A DNA stretch of 64,000 nucleotides from Monomorium pharaonis (taxonomy: Eukaryota > Arthropoda > Insecta > Hymenoptera > Formicidae). The notes under the pieces were generated by a model. It saw nothing but the letters and a program-made list of their open reading frames with translations. It did not search any database and was not told the origin of the DNA. This document shows, piece by piece, positions 1 through 10,700 of the stretch. The DNA is taken from contig NC_050472.1 in NCBI RefSeq assembly GCF_013373865.1, positions 11,911,413-11,975,412 of the forward strand, in the 5' to 3' direction. Each line of letters opens with the position of its first letter. Positions within the stretch are counted from its first letter, which is position 1. The position numbers were made by a program, and so were the translations under genes.

Positions 1-292
1 TTTATACATAGAGTTTGTCTATAATGCATAAAAAAACATTTAAATTATTACAAACATTACTAATAAACATTTTAATTATCTGAATAAAAATAAGAAATTT
101 GTTACTTACAAACAATTCTTATATTTCGTAGTGTTTACAATTATGGCATTCTTCAAAAAAAGATACATGCAGAAATATTTCATGCACCAGGAGCAACATA
201 TTACAGCAGGTTCACCACATATGGAACAACATGGAATTTCCAGGCGTATTTAAGAAGATTATGGAATCGTAGAGAGGACGGCTGTATATGTG

Positions 293-615
293 TTAACGAG
301 AGTTAAATTGTAATTTAATGATATTATTTCTTAAATGTAAATTAATATCATAATTTAACAATGTAACTCGATCACTAAATGTCCTCACAAAGTTTTTCCA
401 TATTCTAAATTCATACACGTCAAGGGATTGAATCATTCCTGTGGTTTTTTTGGTATTGTTAAAATCCGCACATCTTTATCTTTAGATGGCATAAATTCTT
501 GTAGACTAGCGGGACAATGACCGCTTCAAAAATCTAATAATAATACACTAAAGCTTCCAGTTGAAGGTAGAAATACATTTTTAAACCAAGATTGAAAGTA
601 GTGTGTAGTTAATTT
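293..615 (-). pseudogene. pogo/DDE_1-like transposase fragment
   Basis: Read on the minus strand, this stretch gives the C-terminal part of a DDE-superfamily (pogo/Tiggor-like) transposase. It shows a LLLD..SGHC block, then ILTIPKK, then TTGMIQSLDVY followed by FRIWKNFVR, an order typical of the family around its second catalytic Asp. It is broken. A TGA interrupts the block just after LLLDF, and a one-base shift in the A-run after ILTIPKK is needed to continue into TTGMIQSLD. The frame ends near 293. A 16-base inverted word (TTTATACATAGAGTTT) occurs at 1-16 and again inverted near 630, and may mark the element. It is a dead fragment. Superfamily assignment is from memory of conserved blocks, without a database check. 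Confidence 0.55.
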
Positions 616-779
616 TCCTGATTTTGATAAACTCTATGTATAAATCGTAATACGGAAAGAACGAAATACGAAATACGAAATAACGTTTCCAGAATATTAT
701 ACAATATATCCAAAGTCCTTCCAGAGCATGCTGAAAGTACACCACCGCAGACATTTTAGGGATGGAAATCATACTCCTA

Positions 780-1120
780 TCAGGAATCGACTCTTTGGCA
801 TGTCACCGCTAATGGATCCGGACCAAGAAGTCTGGATATAAATATTTTATATTATATTATATTATTATATTACTACATTATATTAATATTATTTACTCTT
901 TCTCTCTCATTCACATCAGCATGCATTCACGTGCGACATTATTATATTATATTATTACATATTATTATATTATACAAAATATTAATTTATATTACTTTAT
1001 TTTATTATATTTTTAGTATCTTATATTATATTTAATATCATAAATAAACCTTAATAAAAAATTTCTTTAAAATATTTTTTAACGCTCTCCGTCGCGGTGC
1101 TATCGCATTCTCTCATGCTT
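780..1120. repeat. Dispersed repeat segment shared with 24.1-24.4 kb
   Basis: Two short stretches recur at about 24,110-24,400 in the same order and orientation. One contains GGATCCGG-like and TCTGGATATAA-like words (about 805-840 here, 24,125-24,160 there). The other is CGCTCTCCGTCGCGGTGCTA (about 1,083-1,102 here, about 24,358 there), followed by CATTCTCTCATGCT. The DNA between them is nearly pure A/T with ATATT runs. No coding frame is supported. It is probably two diverged copies of one mobile element of unknown class. Confidence 0.45.
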
Positions 1121-1139
1121 TTTTCAGTGCATAATGTAG

Positions 1140-1563
1140 AGCAGATTTCTGCTTTTTCCGATATATCTCGAAAAGTATTGGAGATATCAAAAAATGTTTT
1201 ATACAAAAGTTTTATGGTAACAATATCTCTATCTAACTACATTAAAAAAATTTTGAAAAAAAAATTTTTTTTCAAAAATTAAAAAGAAATTGTTTAAAAA
1301 AAATTTTTTTTTTAATTTAATTACTGTAGTTAGATAAAAGTACTTTTATTGTAAAACTTTTATATAAAATATTTTTTAATATTTTGTTTAGTTTACGAAA
1401 TATATCGAGAAAACGAAAAACGTCTTAATCTTTGAAGGGTGGTTTCACCCCTTTAAACCGTTTATGGGCAGCTACGATAAATTTCTAAATTCATGTATTT
1501 ACCCCCTCTACATTTATGCCAAGTTTCATTAAAATCAGAATTTTCGAGTTCGCGAGGTTTCCT
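1140..1563. mobile_element. Fold-back MITE relic, related to the one at 37.0-38.6 kb
   Basis: The arms around 1,144-1,250 and 1,330-1,425 are inverted copies of each other, both containing words such as ATATCTCGAAAA and ACAAAAGTTTTAT with A/T-rich DNA between. The right side continues with an ACCCCTT-type block and a TTTCATTAAAAT-type block, ending at CCTTGTTA. The same order of words, including the CCTTGTTA end, is seen in the element at 37,045-38,625, so they are probably distant members of one family. The left terminus is not recognisable. No protein is encoded. Confidence 0.4.
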
Positions 1564-2311
1564 TGTTAGTCGCACAGTGCTGTCACTAGCTCATCACGCG
1601 CGCTTTTTTCGTTTTCTCGCGTCGTGGTAACTATGCAAACACGCCCAAAAAAGGGCATGTCAAAATCGATGCCCAAATAAGTCTCGAAATCAGTTCTCTT
1701 GCCGCCCCTCTTGCTCCTCCGCGATCGCGATTGTTCTAAGACAAAAAAGCATAATCAGTCTCTCGCAACGCGGCACCGACATTAGATCGTCCCGCAGATC
1801 TCTCGCGTCATCCACCGATCCTAGCTGCGGGGATTCACTTCTGTTCCATCCCTAATTCGGCAACTTATGTCAATTAATTCTTAAGTTTGAGTATTCGTGT
1901 GAATGTGTGAGTGCATCACGTCAATGCGCGGGTGGCCGTATCTTTCCCGCGAACGTCCTCTGCCTCGTGCACAAGATCTCCGTCGGATCGCGCGCAAGAT
2001 TTCCGGATTCGCGAGAGTTTCGATCTAGAGACTCTTCAAGATTTCCGCGTCGATTACAGGCAGCGTAATATCGAGACGTGTCAAGATCTCTGTAAGATTG
2101 TAAAAGATACGGTTCGCCCCTCGCTCCGAACGACCGTTTTTAAATAAATAACTAAAGTGTGAGTGATACCATCGCCTCTTCTTTCTTTTCTCCACCACTT
2201 ACGTTCCCCCCGTGAACCAACTGCATTCCTCACCACTCGCTTCGCGTCTCAATCGGGACGGATCCCAGCATTCTCCGTGCGATCGCGTATCATCTTACGC
2301 ATGCGCAAACA
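1564..2311. repeat. GC-richer block resembling LTR DNA
   Basis: This block is clearly richer in G+C than its surroundings. It begins TGTTAGTC and ends GCAAACA. It contains several CAAGATYTCCG words (about 1,970-2,100), which also recur on the minus strand of the solo LTR at 21,561-22,511. No matching target duplication was found at the two ends, so a clean solo LTR is not proven. An open frame at 1,911-2,147 lies in this block and resembles the corresponding frame in the other LTR, but neither looks like a protein. Best reading: LTR or 5'-leader DNA of an LTR retrotransposon family. Confidence 0.35.
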
Positions 2312-2880
2312 ATATGCAACATAATAATGTAACGTGAAGTAATGAAATATGTAATATTCTGGTTTGTTGACAAAATAGATATACATAATTTATTAAGAGT
2401 AAAGAATTAACATTTATTATGAATAAGACAGATATTATAAATAAAACAATAACCAATTTTGGTTATTTTACATATTGAGAATGTTACAAAAAAGTTTGTA
2501 ATTTAATATATGATACCATTTTGTTTTTATGTATAGCATATTCACATAGAAATAAAACCTCTAATAGACGTCCATTAGACGTCTGCCATGGAAGTTTGAA
2601 CTTCTAGTGGACGTCTATTAGATGTCCAATATAGAGCCATTAGAAATCCACAGTTCCGCATTGCGTACGTCTATTAGACGTCATCAGCGAGATCTATTAG
2701 ACATTGTGTGGATTATTAATAGAGGCTTCATGGAGCCTCGATAGATGATTGATGAAATAAAAATTTAAAATAAAAATTTCATTTTTAAAAAATTATTTTT
2801 ATCAACAGTACATATTAAATTTAGGACAAATTTTTATGAATTAATAAAATTTAAATTATATCATTTTATTTTATTCTTAC
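2312..2880. repeat. AT-rich DNA with dispersed GACGTCTATTAGACGTC palindromes
   Basis: Between about 2,560 and 2,700 the word GACGTCTATTAGACGTC and variants (GACGTCCATTAGACGTC, GACGTCTATTAGATGTCC) recur at least five times. Each is nearly self-complementary. The same skeleton closes the window at about 63,960-63,995. No gene is seen in this stretch. Confidence 0.55.
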
Positions 2881-2887
2881 TTGTTGT

Positions 2888-2952
2888 TGGTAGGTTTTAA
2901 ATCCGGGACCTTAGGATGACGAACCTTGTACTCTATCTGCTGCGCCAATTTG
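2888..2952 (-). ncRNA. tRNA-like sequence, possibly the head of a SINE
   Basis: On the minus strand, TGGCGCAGCAGATAGAGT matches a tRNA A-box region. A B-box-like block follows about 30 bases later but is degenerate (GGATTTAAAACC instead of GGTTCGANNCC). The spacing fits a tRNA-derived RNA polymerase III promoter. A full cloverleaf was not established, so this is more likely a tRNA pseudogene or an old SINE head than a working tRNA. Confidence 0.35.
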
Positions 2953-3470
2953 ATTCATCGATATGGGTTCTTGTTATTGTCTACATATACCTATATGTTA
3001 TAAACTGACGCAATTATATTATTTTTATAAAAGTAATTAAATTTTGCAAAACATATTAAAAATAAATAGCATTAATTTATTTACTTATTAATTTCATTGT
3101 TAAATTTATCTTTTTACATAACCTTAATAATTTGATGGAAATTGCGATCTATTTAGCATTAATACTTTGAAGCGTTCAAATGATTAATTAGACGGTTAAC
3201 TATATATATCATATATTCTAAGAAAATCTGAATAGTACATTTATTATCTTGTTTTTGTTCAGTACATGATGAATTTAGATTTTGTGCATTTTTTGTGCGC
3301 AGTAATTATAGATAAACCATTATTTTTGAAAACATTATCTTTATGATAATTTTTTTAAATATCAAATAGATCTCTCATTCAGAATGTTATAGTGTCTGAT
3401 TTCTGAGTCACCTATGACGCGCATGGACGGCTCAAAAATCGGACAGCATTATGATATCTTTTATGAGATA
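2953..3470. other. AT-rich DNA without recognised feature
   Basis: No coding frame, repeat array or terminal repeat was recognised here. It lies between the tRNA-like sequence and the truncated end of the BEL/Pao fragment, so some of it could be eroded retrotransposon. Confidence 0.4.
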
Positions 3471-3479
3471 TTAAGCTGA

Positions 3480-3911
3480 TATCATTTAGCTGATGTCATA
3501 ATGTTAATTGACCGTGGAGTGAGGAATTCTGGATCGGCTAATGACAAGTTCTTGAGATGTGGCCACTTTTGAGGTTCCGCTTCGAACGATGGTAAGATGG
3601 TAGTCAACGTGTGGAGGACGTGGGCTTAAATGTAGACAGTTGCATTCGAGCGTGTAGAACGTAGTGTAAGCGACATTATTTCTCTTGTCTGTAGATTCCT
3701 TGCCATCAATTCCAGAAACAATTATGGTTGAACGTTGGCGAGGAACGTTGAGCTGGCGGGTGAGATTTTCAATGACAAAGGTAAGTTCTGAGCCTGAATC
3801 AATGAGTAAGCGTACTGTTAGATGAGCTGACCTGTGCCAAGGCTGTGGCGAGCAATGTTGAGTAAGATGACAGTGTCGATGAGTCGATTGTGTGACGATT
3901 GCACCGGGTCT
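3480..3911 (-). pseudogene. BEL/Pao retrotransposon aspartic protease (start of pol)
   Basis: Directly after the gag zinc-knuckle region and in the same frame, the minus strand encodes a retropepsin-like segment with the active-site signature LLIDSGSE near 3,790-3,815. It is followed by the LTFVIENL and VSGIDGKES blocks expected of the DUF1758 protease of BEL/Pao elements. The frame runs toward a LADPEF-like block near 3,520. After that, similarity to pol ends abruptly around 3,480, so reverse transcriptase, RNase H and integrase are absent. A TGA at about 3,909-3,911 separates it from gag. It is a truncated, inactive remnant. Confidence 0.65.
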
Positions 3912-5205
3912 TCACTTGGGAGGCTGAGATAATAAACTGACTGCCTGTTGAGCGGTGTTAGCCTCGTGCAGCATTGTATGGTGTCGCTGCGAGCATTTCT
4001 TGCACTCCATTCTGCTTTTACAAAATCGAACATTGTGACGTCCAAAACAATTAGAACAGAGGTGTTTGTCAACGGCAAGCTTCTGCCGATCTGCTGGTGA
4101 GAGATCTCTGAATTTGGAGCATGTGACCACATAGTGCTGACCTTGACAGCAATCACACGGGTACACCGTGGAAGCATTGTCGGCCGCCGTCTTGCTTTGA
4201 GCTGCCTGATGAGCCGTGGCCTTTGTTTTCCTCAATGTCGATGAGGAGCTCGTGTTGAGTGAAGTAAACGATGCTTCAATGTTCTCAAGAGCACATGTAC
4301 AAGCGGTCAAGAATGTCAAAAGCTGTTCGAAGCATGGATACGATTCTTCTGCGCCGATTTTGGTCTCCCATTGTTCGCGCGTGACCCGGTCGGATTGCTT
4401 GACCACGTGATGGACCATGATGGCGTCCCCCAGATTATTGGACATCGCCAGGGACTCGAGTGCCTTGAGCGATTCCTGTACCGTGCTAATGAGCTTGTTG
4501 AGCGACGCGGCCTTCCTCTGGACTCGAGCTGTCAAAAATTTGATCCAGATACGAAGCAATGAGCAGACGTTTGTTCTCGTACCTGTCTTTGAGCATCTCC
4601 CACGACGGTTTGAATGAATCATTCGCTATAGGAAATCCAGCGATGATCTTAGCCGGTGCTCTTTCCAGAGACACACGGAGATAATGCAACTTCTCTACGA
4701 GGGTGAGACGTCCATCCTCCATGATAATGCTACCGAACAAGTCTTAAAATGCCGGCCATTCTGAGTAAGTCCCTGAGAATTTCGGAAGCGCGATATCGGG
4801 CAAGCGTGGTCTTGGTTTGCTGTACTCCCAGCGAGAAACGATAATGAATTCAACATCAATTCGACATCGAATCGACATCAAAATGGTGATTTCGACGTCG
4901 ATTCGATGTACTATTTCTCACTGGGTTGGACGTCGATGCGGTGGTCGGTTGAACGGGCGTGACGTTGAGTGAGTGCCGAAGCCGACTGATGGTGCGTTGG
5001 GTAGTCAGATAAAGCATGGACTCTTCGACATGCGTATTTTTTACAAAGTATTCGTGATTCACCAGTGCCGACGACCACGATACCTCGAAATATGCGTGCT
5101 CCTTCGTAAAGGCCTTATGAATCTTCTCAATGTGAGTGAGGAGCTGAGCGAGCTCGTCAAAAGACGTTTCTTCCGGAGTTGCCGGGATCGTTTCAGGGAT
5201 CCTTT
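3912..5205 (-). pseudogene. BEL/Pao retrotransposon gag polyprotein
   Basis: Minus-strand reading gives a coiled N-terminal region (about 5,205-4,930), then LPKFSGTYSEW, then a DUF1759-type core (LTLVEKLHYLRVSL, KPSWEMLKDRYENK), and finally a Cys/His region with CDCCQGQH..C, CSNCFGRHNVRFC and CKKCSQRHHTML spacings typical of gag zinc knuckles. Gag binds and packages element RNA. The copy is dead: a TAA follows EWPAF near 4,745, a frame change lies near 4,500-4,620, and a 99-bp MITE sits at 4,827-4,925. Gag, primer site and LTR lie in the correct minus-strand order. Confidence 0.7.
4827..4925. mobile_element. 99-bp CCCAG-ended MITE inside gag
   Basis: The ends are CCCAGCGAGAAA and TTTCTCACTGGG, a 12-base inverted repeat with one mismatch. 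The interior is made of the word TCGACATC and its complement GACGTCGA-type forms. The element interrupts the gag reading frame between its coiled N-terminal part and the LPKFSG block. A target duplication is not clear (CT on the left, TT on the right). The CCCAG/CTGGG ends match the larger elements at 12,981-13,898 and 21,084-22,978. Confidence 0.6.
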
Positions 5206-5504
5206 TAAGGGCAGTGATGCGGTTCTATTGAATCTGCACCTTTAGTGTCAGTTCGGTTGACAGCTAAACGGGAGACGCATGTCGAGATAATGTCCGTTCG
5301 TCTTGAGGCACGTCCAGCAGTGGAGTCGTTAGGCGATTGCCTTTGCCCGGTTTCTGAGATTCCGCCATAACGCAGGAAAATGAGAGCACGTAGCGGCAAC
5401 AATGAGATGGCAGCGGATGTAAACACTGAGAAGTTGAGTGGCCTTGAGTCACGAATGCAAAGCGTGATCACAATGAGACACTGAAGTTTGTCGCACGTTC
5501 CACT

Positions 5505-5522
5505 ATCCGGCTCGAAGGACCA
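5505..5522 (-). other. Primer binding site of the BEL/Pao element
   Basis: Minus-strand TGGTCCTTCGAGCCGGAT lies just inside the presumed LTR end and upstream of gag, where tRNA-primed minus-strand DNA synthesis would start. The motif and its placement are typical of insect BEL/Pao elements. Confidence 0.6.
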
Positions 5523-5526
5523 AAAA

Positions 5527-6145
5527 TGTTCGCGACTCGGCGAAGAGTTCGTTGGTTAGCCCGATGAATGGTAAGCAGGGTGAGAAGACGTTCGTGGAAC
5601 AAGTGTTAAATAAAATGCACTGCAATTACGTGTCACGTGGACTCATCGTGATGTCCGAGTCGTACTGTATATTTATCACAAATATTGGTTGATACACATT
5701 ACATGCATTTACTGTTTAATGAGCACAAGAATTGAGTATGATAAGAGTAATTAAGTCTTGGTCACTCACTTGGTAGTAATTATATTAATCTGTTACCGAT
5801 GGTGACAATGATGCCCGTGAGCCGGTATCACGCGGCGCTGGCGTGCGCGTAGCGTGGTGAGCGTGAGTCTCTCTTTGGTGATGTACCTGAGCGATAATTA
5901 TGAGTCTCTCTTAATTACAAAATGAGTCCTTTCGTCTCTGAAGTAGGTAATTGAAGATCCCACGAATAGATTTGAGCACAAAACTACGTTGAAACGATCG
6001 CACAAAATACAACGTGAACCGCCACCATAGAGCATAAGTACCGAAGTCATGTGCTAGCGCGCATGCCGCGGCGCTCCGTGATCTACGCGGACAATAATCG
6101 ATAGCTGCTGCCATCTGATGCGACAGCGTGAGCTCAGTATTCACT
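5527..6145 (-). mobile_element. 5' LTR of the BEL/Pao element (outer end uncertain)
   Basis: The LTR end next to the primer site reads GAACA on the minus strand, matching a TG...CA LTR boundary at 5,527. The sequence from there up to the fold-back element at 6,150 has no coding similarity and is moderately GC-rich. No second LTR exists in the window to fix the outer boundary, so 6,145 is only the latest plausible end. Confidence 0.45.
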
Positions 6146-6149
6146 GAAT

Positions 6150-6870
6150 CTTGAACAAGACTGAATTTATATATATAATTTAAGATTTTAATTTCAATGA
6201 TAGCTACTAAAAATTTGAAATTGCAAGGTTCAAAAAATTCGCTACAAAAAAGCGGAAGCACACGAAGCAATTGTGTAGAATCAGTCGCGATGAACGTTTC
6301 AGGAAAAAATAAACATTTGCGAGCGCCTGCTCGTTCGCTTAGGCACGTCCGTGCGTGCGTACGTACATACACACACGTCAGTAGAAGGATTTGTTTACTT
6401 TGCCGCGTTTGCTTAAACCAGTGCTCGAAACACTGTAAACAATGTCTCCACTTTTAACACACAAAATTGAAAATAATGTGTGATTAAAACACACTTCTGT
6501 ATTGAAACAAGTTCTTTTGACACACTTTTCAAAACATGTCAGAACATGCCCAGGTTTATGTGTTAAAAGTGGACACATTGTTTACAGTGTTCCGAGCATT
6601 GGTTTAAGCGAACGCGCCGAAGTAAACAAATCCTCCTACTGGCGTGTGTGTATACGTACGCACGCACGGACGTGCCTAAGCGAACGAACAGGCGCTCCCG
6701 GATGTTTGTTTTTTCCTGAAACGTTCATCGCGATTGATTCTACATAATTGCTTCCTGTGCCTCTGCTTTTTGGTAGCGAATTTTTTCAACCTTGCAATTT
6801 CAAATTTTTAGTAGCTATTATTAAAATTAAAATCTTAAATTATACATATAAATTCAGTCTCTTGTTCCGT
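6150..6870. mobile_element. Fold-back element, about 0.7 kb
   Basis: The two halves are inverted copies around a centre near 6,505. The ends read GAACAAGACTGAATTTATAT on the left and its near complement on the right. Inward, both arms carry GCGATGAACGTTTCAGGAAA, a (GTGCGTAC)-type stretch, and GTAAACAATGT words. It lies between the BEL/Pao LTR and the Tc1-like transposase. It has no protein and is probably a non-autonomous DNA transposon. Confidence 0.65.
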
Positions 6871-6940
6871 TTAAAAAAATGTTGCTTTTTTACCTGAAGC
6901 ACAATAAACATTACCGTTTCTCCATTAAATTTGGTAAATT

Positions 6941-7953
6941 ATGGCTACAATTACTTCTGAAGTCGCTGCTCAAGTTGTGGCATTAATTGAAGATGGGAGA
7001 AATCGCAGATACGTTTCTCGATCATTGAATTTATCTGTATCATCGGTGCAACGTTCTTACAATAGATACCTTGAAACCAATTCTTTCCAGCAAAGACCCG
7101 GTTCGGGACGTCCCCGTGTGACCGATGAACACAATGATTGATTCATTGTTTTAAACTCGTTAAGAAATCGTCATCAAACAACTGTCCACATTCGAAACAA
7201 CTTACGGGATATCCGCCACATTAATGTGTGCATTGATATTGTTCAAAAACGATTAAGGGAAAATGGGCTTTATGCAAGAAGACCTGTAACTGTACCTTCG
7301 ATGACGCGTCGTACTCGTGCACTTTGGCTCGATTTTGCAGTGAATCATGTAGATTGGACGTACGCAGATTGGAATAACGTTCTCTTTAGCGATGAGTCTC
7401 GTTTTTACTGTTTTCTCCTGATGGACGAGAACGGGTTTATCGTCGAGTTGGAGAACAATTTTCAGATTGTACAGTGAGTAAACGACACAGCTACAACGGA
7501 GGTTCTGTTATGGTTTGGGCAGAAATATCTGCCAACGCAGATGCAGATTTACATTTTTTTAATGGAAATATGAACGTAGATGTATATGTAGAAGATGTAC
7601 CCTACGTTATATCGTATGCGTCCTTCATTGGAGAGCGTTTCATGTTCATGCAAGATAATGCACGACTACACGTAGCAAGAAGAGTGCTAAATTTCTGCAA
7701 TAAAACTGGCATTAATTTATTCGAATGGCCACCTATGAGTCCGGACTTAAATCCAATCGAGCATCTTTGGGACAATCTCGCCAGAAGAGTATGCAATTAC
7801 GTACCTGCACTCCATTCATTATCAAAACTTCAAAGAGTTTTTGAGAATAAGTGGATGAACATTACGCAAGCTGAAATTCAAACTCTTATAAGGAGTATGC
7901 CTCGTTGCATGGAGGAGGTGCAAGAGATAATGCAATATTATCTCGCCGTCTCT

Positions 7954-7960
<7 letters not shown>
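6941..7960 (+). pseudogene. Tc1-like transposase pseudogene (DD34E)
   Basis: Translation gives a Tc1-family transposase: an N-terminal helix-turn-helix (VVALIEDGRNRRYVSRSLN and SVSSVQRSYNRY), a GSGRPR AT-hook-like linker, then the catalytic core. The first Asp is in VLFSDESRF, the second in MFMQDNARLHVA and the Glu in SPDLNPIEHLWD, with 34 residues between the second Asp and the Glu. It is inactive: a TGA ends the first segment near 7,139 and frameshifts occur near 7,400 and 7,475. The start ATG at 6,941 fits the family. The last stretch of the longest open frame runs into a CT/CA microsatellite and is not transposase. Clear terminal repeats were not found. Confidence 0.8.
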
Positions 7961-7997
<37 letters not shown>

Positions 7998-8012
7998 ACG
8001 CACGCACGCACG

Positions 8013-8059
<47 letters not shown>

Positions 8060-8072
8060 GCACCCACACCCA
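7953..8072. repeat. Compound microsatellite (CT)n (CACG)n (CA)n (CG)n
   Basis: Runs of CT, then CACG, CA and CG follow each other without interruption. The apparent open frames across it in both directions are products of the simple repeat. Confidence 0.9.
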
Positions 8073-8650
8073 AGAAAGGTTTGGAGTCGCAAAATACCGT
8101 GGAACTGACGAGCTACGGGGTTCTTATCCTTGAGGTAAACACTCCTCCCCTCCACACACAAAACGGCAATTTTCAGAGCCCCATGATGTGCAAATTTCGA
8201 TCGCGCAACCTTCCTGTGGTGCACATTGGGTAACGTTACTGCCGACGGTAAAACTTTTTAATAAGAAGTAGTCAGATGAAAGTCCTCCATTTTTATTATA
8301 TATCGTGGTTTCTGGAGCTGATCCATGATAGCCCAATGAACTTTTTCTACGTGGTAAATCGAATATCAAAATTCCCTAATGAGGAAGCTTCGTTCACGTA
8401 TATGATCGTTCACGTACTCAGATTTGCTTGTGTTAATGTGAGTCTGGAGTAGTAAAATTGCGTGGTTCGTCAGCTACGCAACATACATGCACATATAGGT
8501 CGAACGTTCACAATTCGAGAACGGTTTCGAGCTTTAAAATAAAGACTAACCATAGTTGTTAGCGAAGCCCGGAATTTTTATTCTTGCAGTAGTTAACATT
8601 GGGCATTGATAAAAATTCAAAATTGAATATCTCAGCACCTAGTACGGCTA
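8073..8650. repeat. Tc1-element flank; shares a block with 31.5-31.6 kb
   Basis: The segment about 8,175-8,265 (GTGGTGCACATTGG, then a CGGTAA block and an A/T tail) matches 31,575-31,645 in the Tc1-like element there, also just beyond a CA/CG microsatellite. This suggests the two Tc1-like elements belong to related families. The remaining bases to 8,650 show nothing recognisable. Confidence 0.4.
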
Positions 8651-8654
8651 GCAG

Positions 8655-9145
8655 GGTTTTCCAAGAAGCATTTTCAAGATTTAGACTGCCACTTAAAATA
8701 ATTTTATGTCACAGTTATGTGTGATACGTTTTTTTAAAATGGCGGATGGTGAAGCGAAAACACGCAAAATTAAAAAATATTTGCGACGATCCATGGCAAG
8801 AAGCAAGTGTCGCAAATTAATGGGATAAAAAGTATGCGATATCTCGCTGAGATATGCGCATTTGAATAAAAAGGCAGTTTTTTTACTTTAAATGCGCATA
8901 TCTCAGCGAAAAATTATCATATCAAGACGAGTAAAAAAAGCATTTTGAAGGAGAGACTCTATTCTATCGTATGCTTTTTATCCAATTAAGTTGCGATACT
9001 TGCCTCGCGCCATGGATTGTCGCAAACTCGGACTAATATTTTTCAATTTCGCACGTTCTTTCTCGCTTTGTCATACGCCATTTTGAAAAAAATTATTACG
9101 CAAAATTTTAATAAATCGATTCTTAAAGTAGACTTGAAGCTTTAA
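8655..9145. mobile_element. Fold-back MITE, about 0.5 kb
   Basis: Inverted arms share, in mirrored order, AAAATGGCG, CGCAAAATT, TTTGCGAC, ATCCATGG, GCAAGT, GGATAAAAAG and GAGATATGCGCATTT. The centre is near 8,890. Arms are diverged and the right one has an extra segment. No protein is encoded. Confidence 0.65.
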
Positions 9146-9359
9146 TTTTTTTTTTAGAAACCTTCCTATTTTTTATTACTCGCGTAGTTATCGTCATTGG
9201 AAGTTTAGTGGTTTTTTGACAAATTTTGGGTGTACAGCTTTGTTTTCGAGTGAGTGTTATATGTACGTTTGCGTCATTGTCCGTGTGCAGCTTCTCGACG
9301 GTGACGGTTGGCGTTGTTATCTCTATTGTTTCTCCAGTCATATTCATTACACTGACCGG

Positions 9360-9512
9360 AAGTATTGTCTTTGGGACTGTCCCGATTGCGCACATAAGCG
9401 ATTGGACACAGTAGTATTTCCCGATTGGACACAGACCCGATTGGACACAGACCCGATTGGACACGAACCCGATTGGACACGAACCCGATTGCACACCGAC
9501 CCGATTGTCGTA
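9360..9512. repeat. Minisatellite of 17-19 bp, ACCCGATTGGACAC units
   Basis: Five to six units of the form CCCGATTGGACACRRA run from about 9,420 to 9,510, preceded by TCCCGATTGCGCACA and GCGATTGGACACAGTA. The layout (one GCGCACA unit, then GGACACAG units) parallels the subterminal arrays of the hAT-like element at 40,012-40,666, so this may be one arm of a related element. Confidence 0.7.
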
Positions 9513-9599
9513 GCGGCAATGTTACGTGAAGACGTGGAAGCCTCCGCTGCCGAAAAACAAATCGGTCGCCGGACGGGGGCGGGGAGTGTGACGTGACCG

Positions 9600-10700
9600 C
9601 GCATTTCTCACTGAGTTAGGACGACATGGGCCCGCCGAACCTCCCTGCATAAGGGAGATCCTAATGGCGGGCCCCGAGTAGGGCCCTCCTCACTCTCCTC
9701 CTCTTTAGGGAGTTTGATACGAGGGAGGGCATCGGTGCGGTGGCCGGGAGGCGGTGGACTACCTCGTGTGATCCCGCCTCCCAGCCTATAACACCGGCAG
9801 ACGACTACACTAAGGTTTTTAGTGGGTATTGGGGAGTTCTTTCAGATTCCCGGAGTCCCACATATCCTCTGCTGATTCCCCGTCGGCAGAGGAATGCGTA
9901 AATGCATTTTTCCCTAGCCTAAAAAAGAAAAAAGGTCATCGCTGAGATCAGGTTGCGCGTTGCTCCGCTGCATCGGGTATCTGCTTCGTCCGGATGGCGT
10001 CTTCAACTGTGTCTGATGTCTTCACACCTCGCTGCCTGTCTTGTCTGCAGAATTGATCAGGATGTTACCAAAGTTCCGTAGAGTGATTTTTTTAGGCGAA
10101 TCCCACCGCTGCTACCATTTGTTGTGCCGCTCCATGCATGTTGGTCCATCCTGCGCCCGGGGCCTTCGCACCGCTGGTCTCTTGTTGTTGAAGGCACTTT
10201 GCTTGTTTGAAAGTGTGTTCTCAGGGTTCAATAAGGCACTCACGATTTAGGTAGTATGTACACTTTATTTCACCAAACCACTTTACGCAACAGATTACGT
10301 TTACAGTTAACAATTACGCGACCGCATTACTTGACAGATCAATTTTGACTGACCCTATCTTGTTTCCGATCGCTTCTCTTTTATCCCAACTTTCTAGGTT
10401 AGCGAGCATTCTTCAGATCAGCGTTCCTGATACTCGGCAAAGCTGCTGCGTCTGAATTCTGCTTATCCTATTCTAATTAGGTCGGTGTGCTTATTTTTAA
10501 TTGTCGCGATTTTATTATTTGGTTACATATTACAGTTCGCCGAATGCTTATCCGCGGCCTACATTATTCGGTTACGAGGTCGGATTAGTCGGATTAATCC
10601 AACTCGTAACAGCATGCTTTAGATTGGTATCATCTCACTTGAATAAAATTAGCAAATTCACGTTATCGCGTATAAGATGTTTTGATATCTTTACATGCGT
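9600..10700. other. GC-richer non-coding block, possibly retrotransposon untranslated DNA
   Basis: From 9,610 to about 10,200 the base composition is much more GC-rich than around it. A segment near 9,810-9,890 (GGTTTTTAGTGGGTATTGG, then AGTCCCACA) resembles untranslated regions seen in some insect non-LTR elements, but no reverse transcriptase is attached. 10,250-10,640 looks like LTR-type DNA without identifiable ends. No coding frame is supported. Confidence 0.3.

Noticed and set aside
1564..2311. Clean solo LTR with target duplication
   Set aside because: The five bases on the two sides (TTCCT and ATATG) do not match, so it is listed only as LTR-like.
7953..8133. C-terminal extension of the Tc1-like transposase frame
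   Set aside because: It is translation of a CT/CACG/CA/CG microsatellite and has no counterpart in the family.
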